From NCBI GenBank assembly GCA_951804985.1, contig OX638133.1, forward strand, positions 11,118,501 through 11,182,500: a stretch of DNA of 64,000 bases, given 5' to 3'. The first letter of the stretch is position 1. Every line of letters begins with the position of its first letter. The notes beneath the pieces are model-generated. The model was not told the DNA's origin. It made no database searches and saw only the letters and a program-made list of their open reading frames with translations. This DNA is from Dryomyza anilis. Lineage: Eukaryota > Arthropoda > Insecta > Diptera > Dryomyzidae. Position numbers and translations under genes: made by a program. Positions 21,284 through 31,856 of this stretch are shown here, piece after piece.

Positions 21284-24200
21284 ATGTCGGAGAACAAGGA
21301 GGAGATTTTGGCAAATTTTCAGGTAATTAATGCGTCGTCAAATAGAGATGACGATGAGACACAGAAGAGCGTTGTTATGTGCACCAAGCTGCGGTGGTCT
21401 ATGTTGCGTGTCTTCTACTAACAAATGAGAAATGGAGAAGCAGCGCTACTTCTTGGCAGGAGGCGACGCAGTCATCAGCAGTCAACAACTGTCAATGGCA
21501 TGCATTACTACGCAATGACTTGGCATAAAGTTCGCTAACACTTAAACTTCTTTCAATTTACTGCGTCATGTCATGGTAGCCAGGCAGACACATGACGCAT
21601 CTTGTATTCTTTTAAATATTTCTAAATTTAATAAGGTTTTGCATGTTACAGAGCATTTCGGGCATTGATGATGTGGGCGAAGCGTTTTCACATCTCGAGG
21701 AAACCAACTGGGATCTCATGGTATGTTTGGAAATTTACTTTTTTTCATTAATTTTTCATTAATTGTTTTTTTTTTTTTTTTTGATGATTTTTACAGGCAG
21801 CAATTTCGCGCGTCATGCCGCAGGACGAAACTGCGCCGCCGCCACCACCGCCGCAGCTACCAGCTGCACGTCCAGCACTAGGGGAGTTGCCCACATTTAG
21901 CGCTTCAAATCGCGCGACCACATTGAATAATTTTTCCAATGCCGCAGGCACGTCCAACAACTGCAATCGCTGGGATAGCAGCACTGCGGGCGAAAGTGCA
22001 TTTGTACCAGGTGCGTATTTAATGTTACTATGTTTGTAATTATTTTTAGAGTTTAGTTTTAATTTTATTTATTTGTTTAATTTTTGATTTAATGAATAGT
22101 TAATGAAGTTTTTTTTTGTATGATTTAATGATTATTGTGAAATAATAAAATACCAATATATAATTTCATTTATTTAAATCATTTTGTTTACTTTGATATA
22201 TTTTCGATATACTCACTGTAAAATATTATAGATTAAAAATCATGAAAAAGTGTAATATTTTCACTATTCAGGGTCTTTTAATAGCAAATCTTATATTTAA
22301 ATTTTAAAAAATTCAATTTTACGTTATTTCAATTTACTCTATTTTCATAGTAAGTCTATATATATATATATATATAGAAATTGTATAATTTCAACATATT
22401 TTTCTAGAAGTAAAATAACCTAACTTTTTTATTTCAAAAATGTTAGGTTAGATTTTCGTTTAATATTGTAACAAAATATTTCCTGTGAATTAAATTAATA
22501 AATACTACGCATATATTTATGAAATTGGCTTTCAATTCAATCACTTTAGTTACCCTTTGAAAAACTAAAAAAAAAATCAAAGGAAATATACATTTTTATA
22601 TAACATGGGTATTTTTCAATTTTTCCCATGGACATTCATTCCATACATCAATTCTGTATAATTCGTTGGTGCTGATTTTGACTGCGTACTCAGTTTTTTT
22701 CCGATTGCGATAGGTTTTTAGAAAATTGCTATCGTTCATTTAAGATGTTCTCAACCACTACTTGGAATAAGAAAAATATAGTACTGTTGAAAAATTGGTT
22801 TAACAAAAAACTTTAAACAACATTTTTCTTTTAATTGTCAAGACTAATTTTAATATTCTAATGAGTGCTAATATTCCAAAACGTTCTTAAGATAGGAGCG
22901 ATATAAACTCGGGTAATTATTATTTTAGTGGTCGAACTTTTTATTTTATTTTTTAGCATTTAGAATCTAATAGTAAAAAAAAAATTTATTGTTAAACAGT
23001 GTATAGTTCAAACTAACCATCAAAATTACTACATTTTTCTAATTGATCTACTTTTTGAAATATACCCTGAAAACATCATTTTTGGGGCTCTTTTTTTTAA
23101 ATAAATGAAGTTAGAAAAAAATACTTAAGTCTGTAATTGAAAATATCATTACTTCATAGTTAAAGTATGCTTATTATCGCTACTATGTACCTTTTTTTGA
23201 GTAAAATTCGTGTTAATACTGCTATTTTTTGTAATATATACTTTTATAAATTTTTTATAGATACTGTGTTAATAGGACATATTTAAAAAGTTAATTGGAC
23301 ATATTTGAAAACAATTAATAATTTTAATCGTTAGTTTGAACTTTGCTCTGCATAACCATAAATCATTTTCTTTTTAACACTAGATCCGTAATGCTAAAAA
23401 AATTGTCAAAAATAATCTAAAAAATTCAATATTTTTCGAGTTTAGATTCAAATTACTTAAAAACAAATCGGAATATTAGTATTTGCTGATAAATTATAAT
23501 TTGTCTTGACAATTAAAAGAAAAATTGCATTTACAATATTTTGGAAAACTAGTTGTGTATTTTTTTTAGTCTAAAAAGTAACTGAAAAGAGCCTAAAATT
23601 TCGAAATTAATTTTCGTAAAACGTGACATAATAAAAAAAAATAGTTTATACAATCAAAATAAGCAACCGCGAATTATATAGAATTGATGAAACATTTGTT
23701 TATCATTATATTGAGTAGTGTAATTTGAGATTGCCGATTTAGAGTTTATCTTTAATTTTTTTTTTGATTATTTTGTTTATAGTAATAAATATTTTAATTA
23801 TAAAAAGCAATGTGCTGTTTAAATATATTAAATAAAATCCATTTTTTATACATTTATTTCTTTTCCAGTTGCTTCAACCTCTGCCGATGCAGACATAATC
23901 GATCTCACGTCAGACATTGATTTAGATGCCACCCGGCATAAAGATATCAAAACACTAACATTCAATATACATTTTAATCAGCAAATCTATACGATACGAC
24001 TGCCATCAGTTGCCACAATTGGTGTGTATGAAAAAATTTTAAATTTCTTTTATAATTTAACAATTATATTGTGTTAACATAGAGCAACTTAAAACCAAAA
24101 TTACCGAACACACAAGCGTGCCCATGTGCCGCCAGGCGATCAGAGGTTGGCCGCCCGCAAAACTGCAGGATGCACAGAAGCCTACAACGCAGCTGTCACA

Positions 24201-27200
24201 GTTGGGACTGTCGCTGGAAAATGAGCTCATACTAATTGATCTCACCGAGGAGGGCTTCATGGATGTGGAAACGTAATTTACCGCCGATATGCAAAAATCA
24301 ACAAATTAATAAATTTTCTGTTTCTTTTGTGATCTTTCAATAAAGTGATGAAGTCACACGTCGCTTGGATAAAACCTTTGTGCTCACAATTGTCGAGCAG
24401 CCCAGTGGTCGCCAGATTTCGCTCAATTTAGAGGGACGCACCACAATACAACAGGTCAAAACGAATGTTTACTATATCTCAGACATTCCGGTGCGACATC
24501 AGGAGTGGACTGGCTGGCCGCAGGAGTGCAATAACAGCACAACGTTGGCGGTAGGTTGCAGCAGCAGTAATTAATTGAAATATTTAACAATAATTTTTAA
24601 CTTTAATTTACACAGCAATCGGGCATTGAGCTGGCTCACAATTTTATTTTAACAAATGCCGCAGATAAAATGAAAAACAACTCAAAATCATCAACAAGCA
24701 GTCGTTTTAATAAGTGCGTCGTTATCTGTTATGCGTTTTAAATACAACTATACTTTATTTGTATTTTTCTTGTTATATTTTACAGCACCGTCGCCATTGA
24801 CACAGACAGCTCGGCCGACGAATTTGAGGACGCTTCCGATTTTAATGCTTGCGAGGAATTTTTCACCGATTCGCCGCCAGTACAATCGCAAAGCAGACAT
24901 TTAAGTGCGTTGGTTGGCATGCGTTTTATTTTGTGTTATTTACACTATTTAAATTTGTTACTTTTTCTTATTTGTAGTTCCAAATAATACCGATGATGAG
25001 GCGATGGGTTCCATACAGTTTGTTGAGAATTACATACAGCGTTTCGGTTCGCCGCATCCAGATTTCTTCACGGGCAGTCTGGATGATGCACTGAAGGCGG
25101 CGTGTCACAAACCTGCAAGAGAGGTACTTAAATTCATTAAATAGTGATTTTATTTATACAATCAGAGTATATTTTTCATTTTTTTCTCACTAAATTAATT
25201 AATTTATTCATTTTGAATTTTTTTTTTTGTATTTTTTCAAAACTTTGCAATAATCTCTATTTTTTTTATTAGCGTAAATTGCTGGCAATTTATTTGCATC
25301 ATGGCGACAGCATACTCACGAATGTCTTCTGCGATCGCCTCATGAAACACGAGAGCATTATGCAGACGCTATCGCAGAATTTTCTGCTCTACGGTTGGGA
25401 TCTAACATTCGAGAGCAACAAACATTTGTAGGCTAAAATCAAAATAAATTAAATTTTGATATTTTAAACAATTTTTTTCAATGTCTGCAGATTTTTAAGT
25501 TCAGTGACGGGTTGCATTAGCAACACGGCTTCGTTGACAGTGCGCAATATAGCCGTTGATAAGTTACCATCTATTTTAGTGATTGGCAAAAGTCGGCTGT
25601 CGGGCCGAACGTCATGTGAAGTTTTAACTGTGATACATGGTAGGTGGTTTTATTAAATTCATTTTGTATTTTGAAATTTAATTTGTTTTTTTTTTAAGGC
25701 AACGTTGGTCTTGACGATTTGCTTTCGCGTCTCATCGAAGCCGTTGAAATGTATTCGGAACACATGCAGGTCGAAATACGCGAGGAGGACGAACGCATGG
25801 CCAGAGATCAGGTTAAAGCCGAGCAGGACATGGCCTATCAGGAGACGCTGGAGGCAGACATGGCCAAGGATGCGGCGAAGCGACAAAAAGAGGCAGCCAT
25901 GGTGGCCGAGCGACAACGTGTCGAATCGGAGCGTGCGGAGGAGGATGCCCGACGGGAATCAATACGTTTAGTGGTGAGTGAAATTGAATTCTTTTATGTG
26001 TTTGTTTGATAAATTGATGTTTGTTTTTTTCAATTCACTTGGCTGCAGGCTGAGCAATCGTTACCCAAAGAACCAGCAGAGACCGAGGCAGACATCTCAA
26101 AAATACGCGTGCGCAAGCCGACGGGCGATTTTCTGGAACGAAGATTCTACACAAAAAATACGTTGCAGGTGGGAAAATTTATTCAATTTGATTCTTTTTC
26201 TAGTTTTAAATGTTTATTAATTTTTAGATTTAATTTTTTGTTGAGGTATCTTGAGTTTTTTTAATGGTTTTTTAATATTTGTAAAATTTTAAAAATGTGT
26301 TTAAAGGTTTTTTTAACATATTTATTGATTTAAGAATATTTTTCAAAATATATAGTTTTTTTTTTAGTTTTTTAATACTTTATGATTTTTAAAAATATTG
26401 TTACAGTTTTTCATATATTTTTAAAATTTATTATAATTTTTTGTTTTTTTTTTATATTTAAAATATTTGTTAATACTTTTTGATATTTTTATTTATTTTT
26501 TAATATTTTTTTTTGGTATTTTTTGTATATTTTATTAATTTTGAAGTCTTTTTAAATTTGTTTCCAATTTTTATATTTTGTATTATTTAAAAAAAAATAA
26601 TGTTATGAGTATTTCTTAATACTTTTAAATAAATATTTTTAGTATATTTTAATATTTTATAATTTTTAACTTTTATAAAGGATTTTTCAACAGGGACGCT
26701 ACAAAAGTAGAGCGACAGGGACAGCAAACGACGCCATATTTCTTGCCGCTCTTTTGACATTTCTCTTCAGTAAGGTTTGCCATTTCATGGTAGAAAGATA
26801 TACGAATTCGAATTTCGGTAGTAAATTTTAATAATTTCGACTCGTTGTTGCCTCGTATATCTTTCCATCATAAAATGGCAAACCTTATTGAAGAGAAATG
26901 TCAAAAGAGCGGCAAGAAATATGGCGTCGTTTGCTGTCCCTGTCGCTCTACTTTTGTAGCGTCCCTGTTGAAAAACCCTTGAAAAACTTTTGTAGCGCTC
27001 TTATTGAAAAACCCTATATATTCATATTTTTTATTATTTTTATCACTTTTTAATACTTTTTAATATAGTTTTATTATTTTTTAATTATTTTTTAATATTT
27101 TTTTATTATATTTAATATTTTTCTTATTTTGTATTATTTTTTAATCTATTTTTTTATTATTTTTTTAAATTTTATAATATATTTTTATTTATTTTTGTAT

Positions 27201-27606
27201 AATTACATTTTTTTAATAATACTCATATTTATTAATATTTCTTTTTAATTTTAAAAGTTTTCTAATACCTTTTACATTTTTTTAGTTTTTACAATTTTTA
27301 ATTTTTTTTTGTATATTTTTAAATGTTTTTTTTTTATATTTTTAAGAATTTAAATTCCTTAATACTTTTTAATAATAAAACTCATATTTTTTTCAATATA
27401 TTTTAATTTTTTTTACTCTTATTAACCTTGAAATTTCCTTTTTTTAGGATTTACTGAACTACGTCGCCTCAAGTGGTTTTCTGATCGACGAATTCAAACT
27501 GATTTCCAGCTGGCCGCGTCGCGATCTAACCGCGATGGACACCAGTCAAACATTGCAAAGTCTGAAATTGTATCCACAAGAAACGGTTATTCTGGAGGAG
27601 CGATGA
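21284..27606 (+). CDS. casp: Caspar, FAF1-type UBA/UAS/UBX protein
   Basis: This is the insect orthologue of FAF1, a ubiquitin- and p97-binding adaptor; in Drosophila Caspar blocks Dredd-dependent Relish activation in the Imd pathway. The 14 coding exons are 21284-21322, 21652-21720, 21797-22010, 23869-24021, 24083-24272, 24346-24550, 24616-24713, 24786-24904, 24978-25123, 25273-25427, 25491-25639, 25699-25973, 26049-26168 and 27448-27606. All junctions are GT-AG and in phase, giving 696 residues, about the Drosophila length. Order: UBA-like (1-50), Pro-rich and disordered linker, two ubiquitin-like folds (about 124-212 and 225-320), thioredoxin-like UAS (about 365-540), an acidic/basic coiled coil (about 542-602) and a C-terminal UBX (616-696, ending QETVILEER). 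The UBX p97-binding loop reads SSWPRR, with Trp where FAF1 proteins usually have Phe. Confidence 0.95.
22620..23735. mobile_element. Foldback element in casp intron 3 (simple copy)
   Basis: The ends are inverted copies: CATCAATTCTGTATAATTCG on the left faces CGAATTATATAGAATTGATG on the right. Further in, CTTTTAATTGTCAAGACTAA on the left faces its inverse near 23510. The same blocks occur at 43580-46245. It is about 1.1 kb with no coding capacity, so it is a non-autonomous element. Confidence 0.7.
26678..27014. mobile_element. mariner-derived foldback MITE in casp intron 13
   Basis: The left arm (AAGGATTTTTCAACAGGGAC to GTTTGCCATTTCATG) and right arm (its inverse, to CCCTGTTGAAAAACCCTT) are each about 110-130 bp and correspond to the 5' end of the mariner element at 5868-6444. 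The centre holds the first codons of the transposase frame and little else. A partial second copy of the right end (TTTTGTAGCGCTCTTATTGA then AAAACCC) is stacked directly after it to about 27014. TA flanks the left end. Confidence 0.85.
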
Positions 27607-27719
27607 TTCGCGAATACGTCTCCCTCCGTTGTTGCTGCAGGCGATGCTGCTAAAAGTCTGTCTTGTCTGTCCGGCTGTATGGTGTGGTCTGTTTTTTGCA
27701 AACAAATATTATTATTATA

Positions 27720-27970
27720 AATAAAATTTTCGCTAATTAATAAATTTAGCATTAAATACGCATAATACATAATATTTTAATTATAAATACTTAAAAAGCA
27801 ACACATACAACAACGCAAAATATTTGAAATTATTATTTGAACCAATAACAACTACACACAAAAAAAAACTACAACTAATTGGCTACTATTATATGGCAAC
27901 AGCAATTGTGAGCGAAGCGTAAATAATTAAGTTATTATATATAAACATAAATTGTAAACAAGGAAATAAA
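27720..27970 (+). terminator. casp poly(A) signals
   Basis: Two AATAAA hexamers lie downstream of the casp stop, at 27720-27725 and 27965-27970. Either or both could set the 3' end; the sequence between is AT-rich 3' UTR. Confidence 0.5.
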
Positions 27971-29671
27971 GAACGTCTAAAAAGAAACTGATCGTCTTGC
28001 ATTTTGTGTTATTTTACATAAATATTTACTTAAAAATCAGGCAAATTCACTAATTCATTTTATGAACTTTGGAGAACGAAGCAGATTTAGTATGAAAAGT
28101 GCAGAGTTTGACGCCTTCGTTTAGATTCTACAGCCATTTGAAGTTCGGATAAAAGTGCCAACGACGCTTTGTTTAGATTCTACAGCCATTGTGATTTCTC
28201 GACTCCTCCAGAAATTTCATATGGGATAAAAAGTGCCAAGTTGGATGACACACAAAAATTAAAAACTTGAACTTTGACCAGTGATGCCAGATTGGTTAAT
28301 AACAAAAGTACATGTTACCGAAGAAAAAAATACTTACGGAGATATGCGTAAAACTCCATTTTTCCAAAAAAAATTGAAAAATGGAAAATAAAAAAAATTT
28401 AGACTTTACAATTTTATATTTACTAAACCACTTGAGATATTTATGATTTATGTGTTTATTGTTTATAAAAGTTCCATACAAATATTTTGATTTCCTGATA
28501 AAATGTACAATCTATGTATAAATATGTAAAATAAAGTCTTCAAAAATTAAAAAAAAAATCATGTTCTAGTCTATATCTTTAAAACTAATCAAGATATTTT
28601 TTCATGTAAGCACATTTTCTTTAGATCTTAATGTAAGCTTTTTAAAAACAAAAGAATTTTAAAAATCTGATAACTTTTGTGTTTTTTTACTATTTTTGAA
28701 AAATTGTTCATAAAAAAAATCTCAACTTTACTGATTTTTATATCCATAACCATTAAAGATACAAACTACAATTTTAAAACTTAAGTTCACTCAAGTACTC
28801 TCTGTACAACACTTTTTAAATTTTTAAAATTGGATGAGTGGTTCCGAAAATACTGAATTTCACCCGATTTAAGAGAGTTTGGGCACACTGTGCGACGGTT
28901 TGTTTAGATTCTACAGCCATTGTGATTTCTCAACTCCTACAGGATCGATCCATATGATTTTGATACCAAACAAATCAAATTTCATATGGGATAAAAGTGC
29001 CTCTACGACGCACTATGGGTCAGAAACCGCATTAGCGTCTCATAAATACTTTTGGTGAAAATCATCGGAAATGAATGAAATAAAGGGTTTTAGAAAGATA
29101 AATTACTGAATACTCATAATCAAAAACATTATATTTATTTTAAATATACGAAACACAAAGGCGAAACATGAAAAAAAATATATTTTTTTAAAGGTTTTTT
29201 GTGCAATGTTTTTAAGTGCCCTTTTTCGAAATGTTTCGAACCAAAAGTATATTATGTGATACCATTTTGAAAAGGTATGATATTCAGCTTTCAAGCAGTG
29301 TTTTTAAAATTGTTATGATATGCTTATGTACACTGTTAAAAATTATAGAGTTAGGTGCATATTTTGAGTTCTAAAACTTATACTTTGGTTAAACTTTTAA
29401 CTATCGCGCTGTTCCTCACCGAAAGAAATTTTAATGAATTTGTATATAAAATTTAATGGTTATTCATAAAAATTAATGCAGAAAGTGCGCATATATGTCA
29501 GAGCCCAAAATGTAAGACGGGTAAAAAAATATATAGAATTTTTAACAACAAAAAAAAAATATTTCTAACGTAAAAGAATTAATAAAATATAGTTTGTGAT
29601 ACTACTTACATCCTGACAAACATTTCAATGCATATTTTATAAAAATTGGTCGAGCCGTTCAGGTATATATA
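27971..29671. other. Convergent intergenic DNA with short dispersed repeats
   Basis: No gene is seen. A motif TTTAGATTCTACAGCCATT recurs at about 28122, 28172 and 28902, with ATTTCATATGGGATAAAA nearby each time, so a decayed repeat family is present. Poly-A/T tracts make up most of the rest. Confidence 0.5.
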
Positions 29672-29894
29672 CACCCAGAAAAAAATACTATATAAATAAT
29701 AGTTTTTTACCATTAAAAATAGTCAATAGGATAAATTATTATTTTAATCAGAAAATACCATTAAATACTAGAAAATACCATAACATTGCCATTGAGTTTA
29801 TATGGAATATGAAAAGATTTATTGTATACTATTAAATCAATAATTGTCCTATTGACCAATTTTAATGGGATTTGAGGGATTTTTTTTCTGGGTG
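29672..29894 (+). mobile_element. MITE, CACCCAGAAAA family, copy 2
   Basis: A 223-bp element flanked by TA. The ends are CACCCAGAAAAAAATACTAT and TTTTTTTCTGGGTG. The interior is near-identical to the other copies. Confidence 0.9.
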
Positions 29895-30109
29895 TAGCAA
29901 TTTTATTAAAAAAGAATTTAACCTCGAAAATATACGATTAATACCCTTCATTCTAATATTTATACTATATAAACATACGAAATATTACTGCTGGCATTAA
30001 TACAATTAATTTGATTCCAAACATCAAATTCGGTTATTCCTTTCATATTTTATTACGTTTTTCCTACAAGAAATTGCGATTTTACTACAGTTGTTATCCT
30101 AGGATTATG

Positions 30110-31065
30110 AAAATGTTCACATCCACTTGTCCGATTCTTTCCATTTTTGGAACATAGTAATATACTACCAATATCTAACTAATTACAAAAATTCAAAATA
30201 CAAAAGTTACAGTTAAATATGTGTCAAAAATTTACATTTTTCAAAAAAAAAAATTATTATTATTATATGAAATGTGCCACTCCCTGAAATCCAATTTTGT
30301 CCATTTTTAGAGTAATGTAAGCTGAATTAATTTAAATTTTTAATTGTTTAACTCTTAAAAGGAAAAAAAAGGTTCAGATAAATAAGTGTTAAAAACACCT
30401 TTATCAATTTTAATATAAGAAAAGTTCCACTCCCCTTTTTGAGATTTTCTCCATTTTTCACAGAAAGATGTGTATAACTAATAACTATATGAATTCAAAA
30501 TTTCATTCATTTATCTCTGTTAACAATTCCAGGGTTATACATTAAACTTTTACATATGAAACTGCCACTCCCTCTTTTCCAATTCCGCCCATTTTTGATA
30601 TACCATTATAAGCTGACTAAGTTTACAGTTTCGTTCATTTATCTCACTTCAACTTTCACTTTATATCACTTCAAAAGTTATAGGTTAATAAGTGCGAACA
30701 TTATTTGTACACCCAGAAAAAAATTCCCTCAAATCCCATAGTATTTTTTTCTGGGTGTATGGCATACATATATAATAGTGCCACTCCCCTTTCCGATTCC
30801 ACACATTTTTATAATATTGCAAGATATAAACATAGAGTATATAAATCCAAAGTTTGATCAATTTACCTCTTAAAATACTTAAGTTATAGACATATATAAT
30901 ATCATTGAACTTTCGTTAGTAAAAAGTGCCACTCCCTCTTTTCCAATTCCGCCTATTTTTCACAACAGCAAGATACATCTATTAACTAATTATATTCAAA
31001 ATTTTGTCGATTTATCTCTTGTACAACAAATGTTCCTGATTTATGAGACGCAAAAGTGCCTTCTG
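30110..31065 (+). repeat. Tandem array with GTGCCACTCCC motif
   Basis: Degenerate units of about 140-200 bp repeat the order (G)TGCCACTCCCTCTTTTCC, AATTCCGCCCATTTTT, a stretch ending in CATTTATCTC, and a TTATAG-type spacer. Clear motif starts lie near 30274, 30424, 30561, 30776 and 30924. The same motif in GC-richer form (GGTGCCACGCCCCTTTGTCC) occurs at 59960 in what looks like a retroelement tail. Confidence 0.55.
30710..30757 (-). mobile_element. 48-bp deletion derivative of the CACCCAGAAAA MITE
   Basis: TA-flanked (30708-30709 and 30758-30759). In reverse orientation it keeps only about 30 bp of the right end (CACCCAGAAAAAAATTCCCT) and about 20 bp of the left end (ATAGTATTTTTTTCTGGGTG). 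It sits inside the tandem array at 30110-31065. Confidence 0.85.
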
Positions 31066-31089
31066 ATCCACTGTGCGACGCATCGCTTA

Positions 31090-31307
31090 TGCCTGGTTTT
31101 CACTATGTCAGTTTGTGTCATTTTTTCTTTGCATTGTGATTGTGACGCAGAAGATGTCCAAAATTAAAATGTTCATTATCCGTGTTAAACGAAATCGAAA
31201 TGTCAACATGTTGGCATTTTTTGAATCTTGGCATTGTCGAAAAACAACAAATTTGAGAAATTTTCGAACATGAAACTGACACAAAATGACATAGTGAAAA
31301 CCAGGCA
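31090..31307. mobile_element. MITE with TTA duplication, PIF/Harbinger-like
   Basis: The terminal repeats TGCCTGGTTTTCACTATGTC and their exact inverse extend with two mismatches to about 36 bp. TTA flanks both sides (31087-31089 and 31308-31310). A 3-bp TTA/TAA target duplication is typical of PIF/Harbinger elements. The open frames across it are by-products of the repeat. Confidence 0.8.
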
Positions 31308-31654
31308 TTAGATTAAACAGCCATTTGAAGTTATAATAAAAAGTTTTTTTATATTATGAGACCTAACCTATACTAACGAAGAAGAATGTAAAAATACAAC
31401 ATATATTGGGTTTGGTAAAAAATATAAGATTTTTATTTGTAATAAGTTATTTTAACTTTTCACTTAATGCTATATTACATAGATTATTAACGCTTATATA
31501 CAAATAACAAATAAAAAGAAATAATATTGTTGAACAATTCTTAAAAATATAAAATTCTTAAAAATGCACATTTCAATTCAAAGGAAAACAAAATAGCATC
31601 TGTACATAATATAAAAATAATATAGGTATATATTTTGGAGGGAATCTGCGCGTT

Positions 31655-31660
31655 TTTATT
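31655..31660 (-). terminator. Probable poly(A) signal of the CG8399-like gene
   Basis: AATAAA on the minus strand about 200 bases beyond the stop codon, in AT-rich DNA. Another lies near 31430. It is inferred from position only. Confidence 0.45.
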
Positions 31661-31856
31661 CTATGTGCAAAAATAAAGAGTATTTGGAAAATGAAAGACA
31701 TAGACTTATAAATAAATCAATAAAAAAATATAACTAAATTTTGAGCACAAATTTGTAGTGGTTTTTTTTTTTGATTTTTAACCACTTTGAGCAGATGATA
31801 TAATACAATTGTAAGAAATGCATTTGAAAGAAATACTCTTTAGTTTTAACTAAAAT

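Noticed and set aside
30110..31065. CRISPR-like array
   Set aside because: Units are long and degenerate, with no short identical repeats or unique spacers; the genome is eukaryotic.
31073..31308. Overlapping 66-codon frames on both strands
   Set aside because: Fully explained by the palindromic MITE at 31090-31307.
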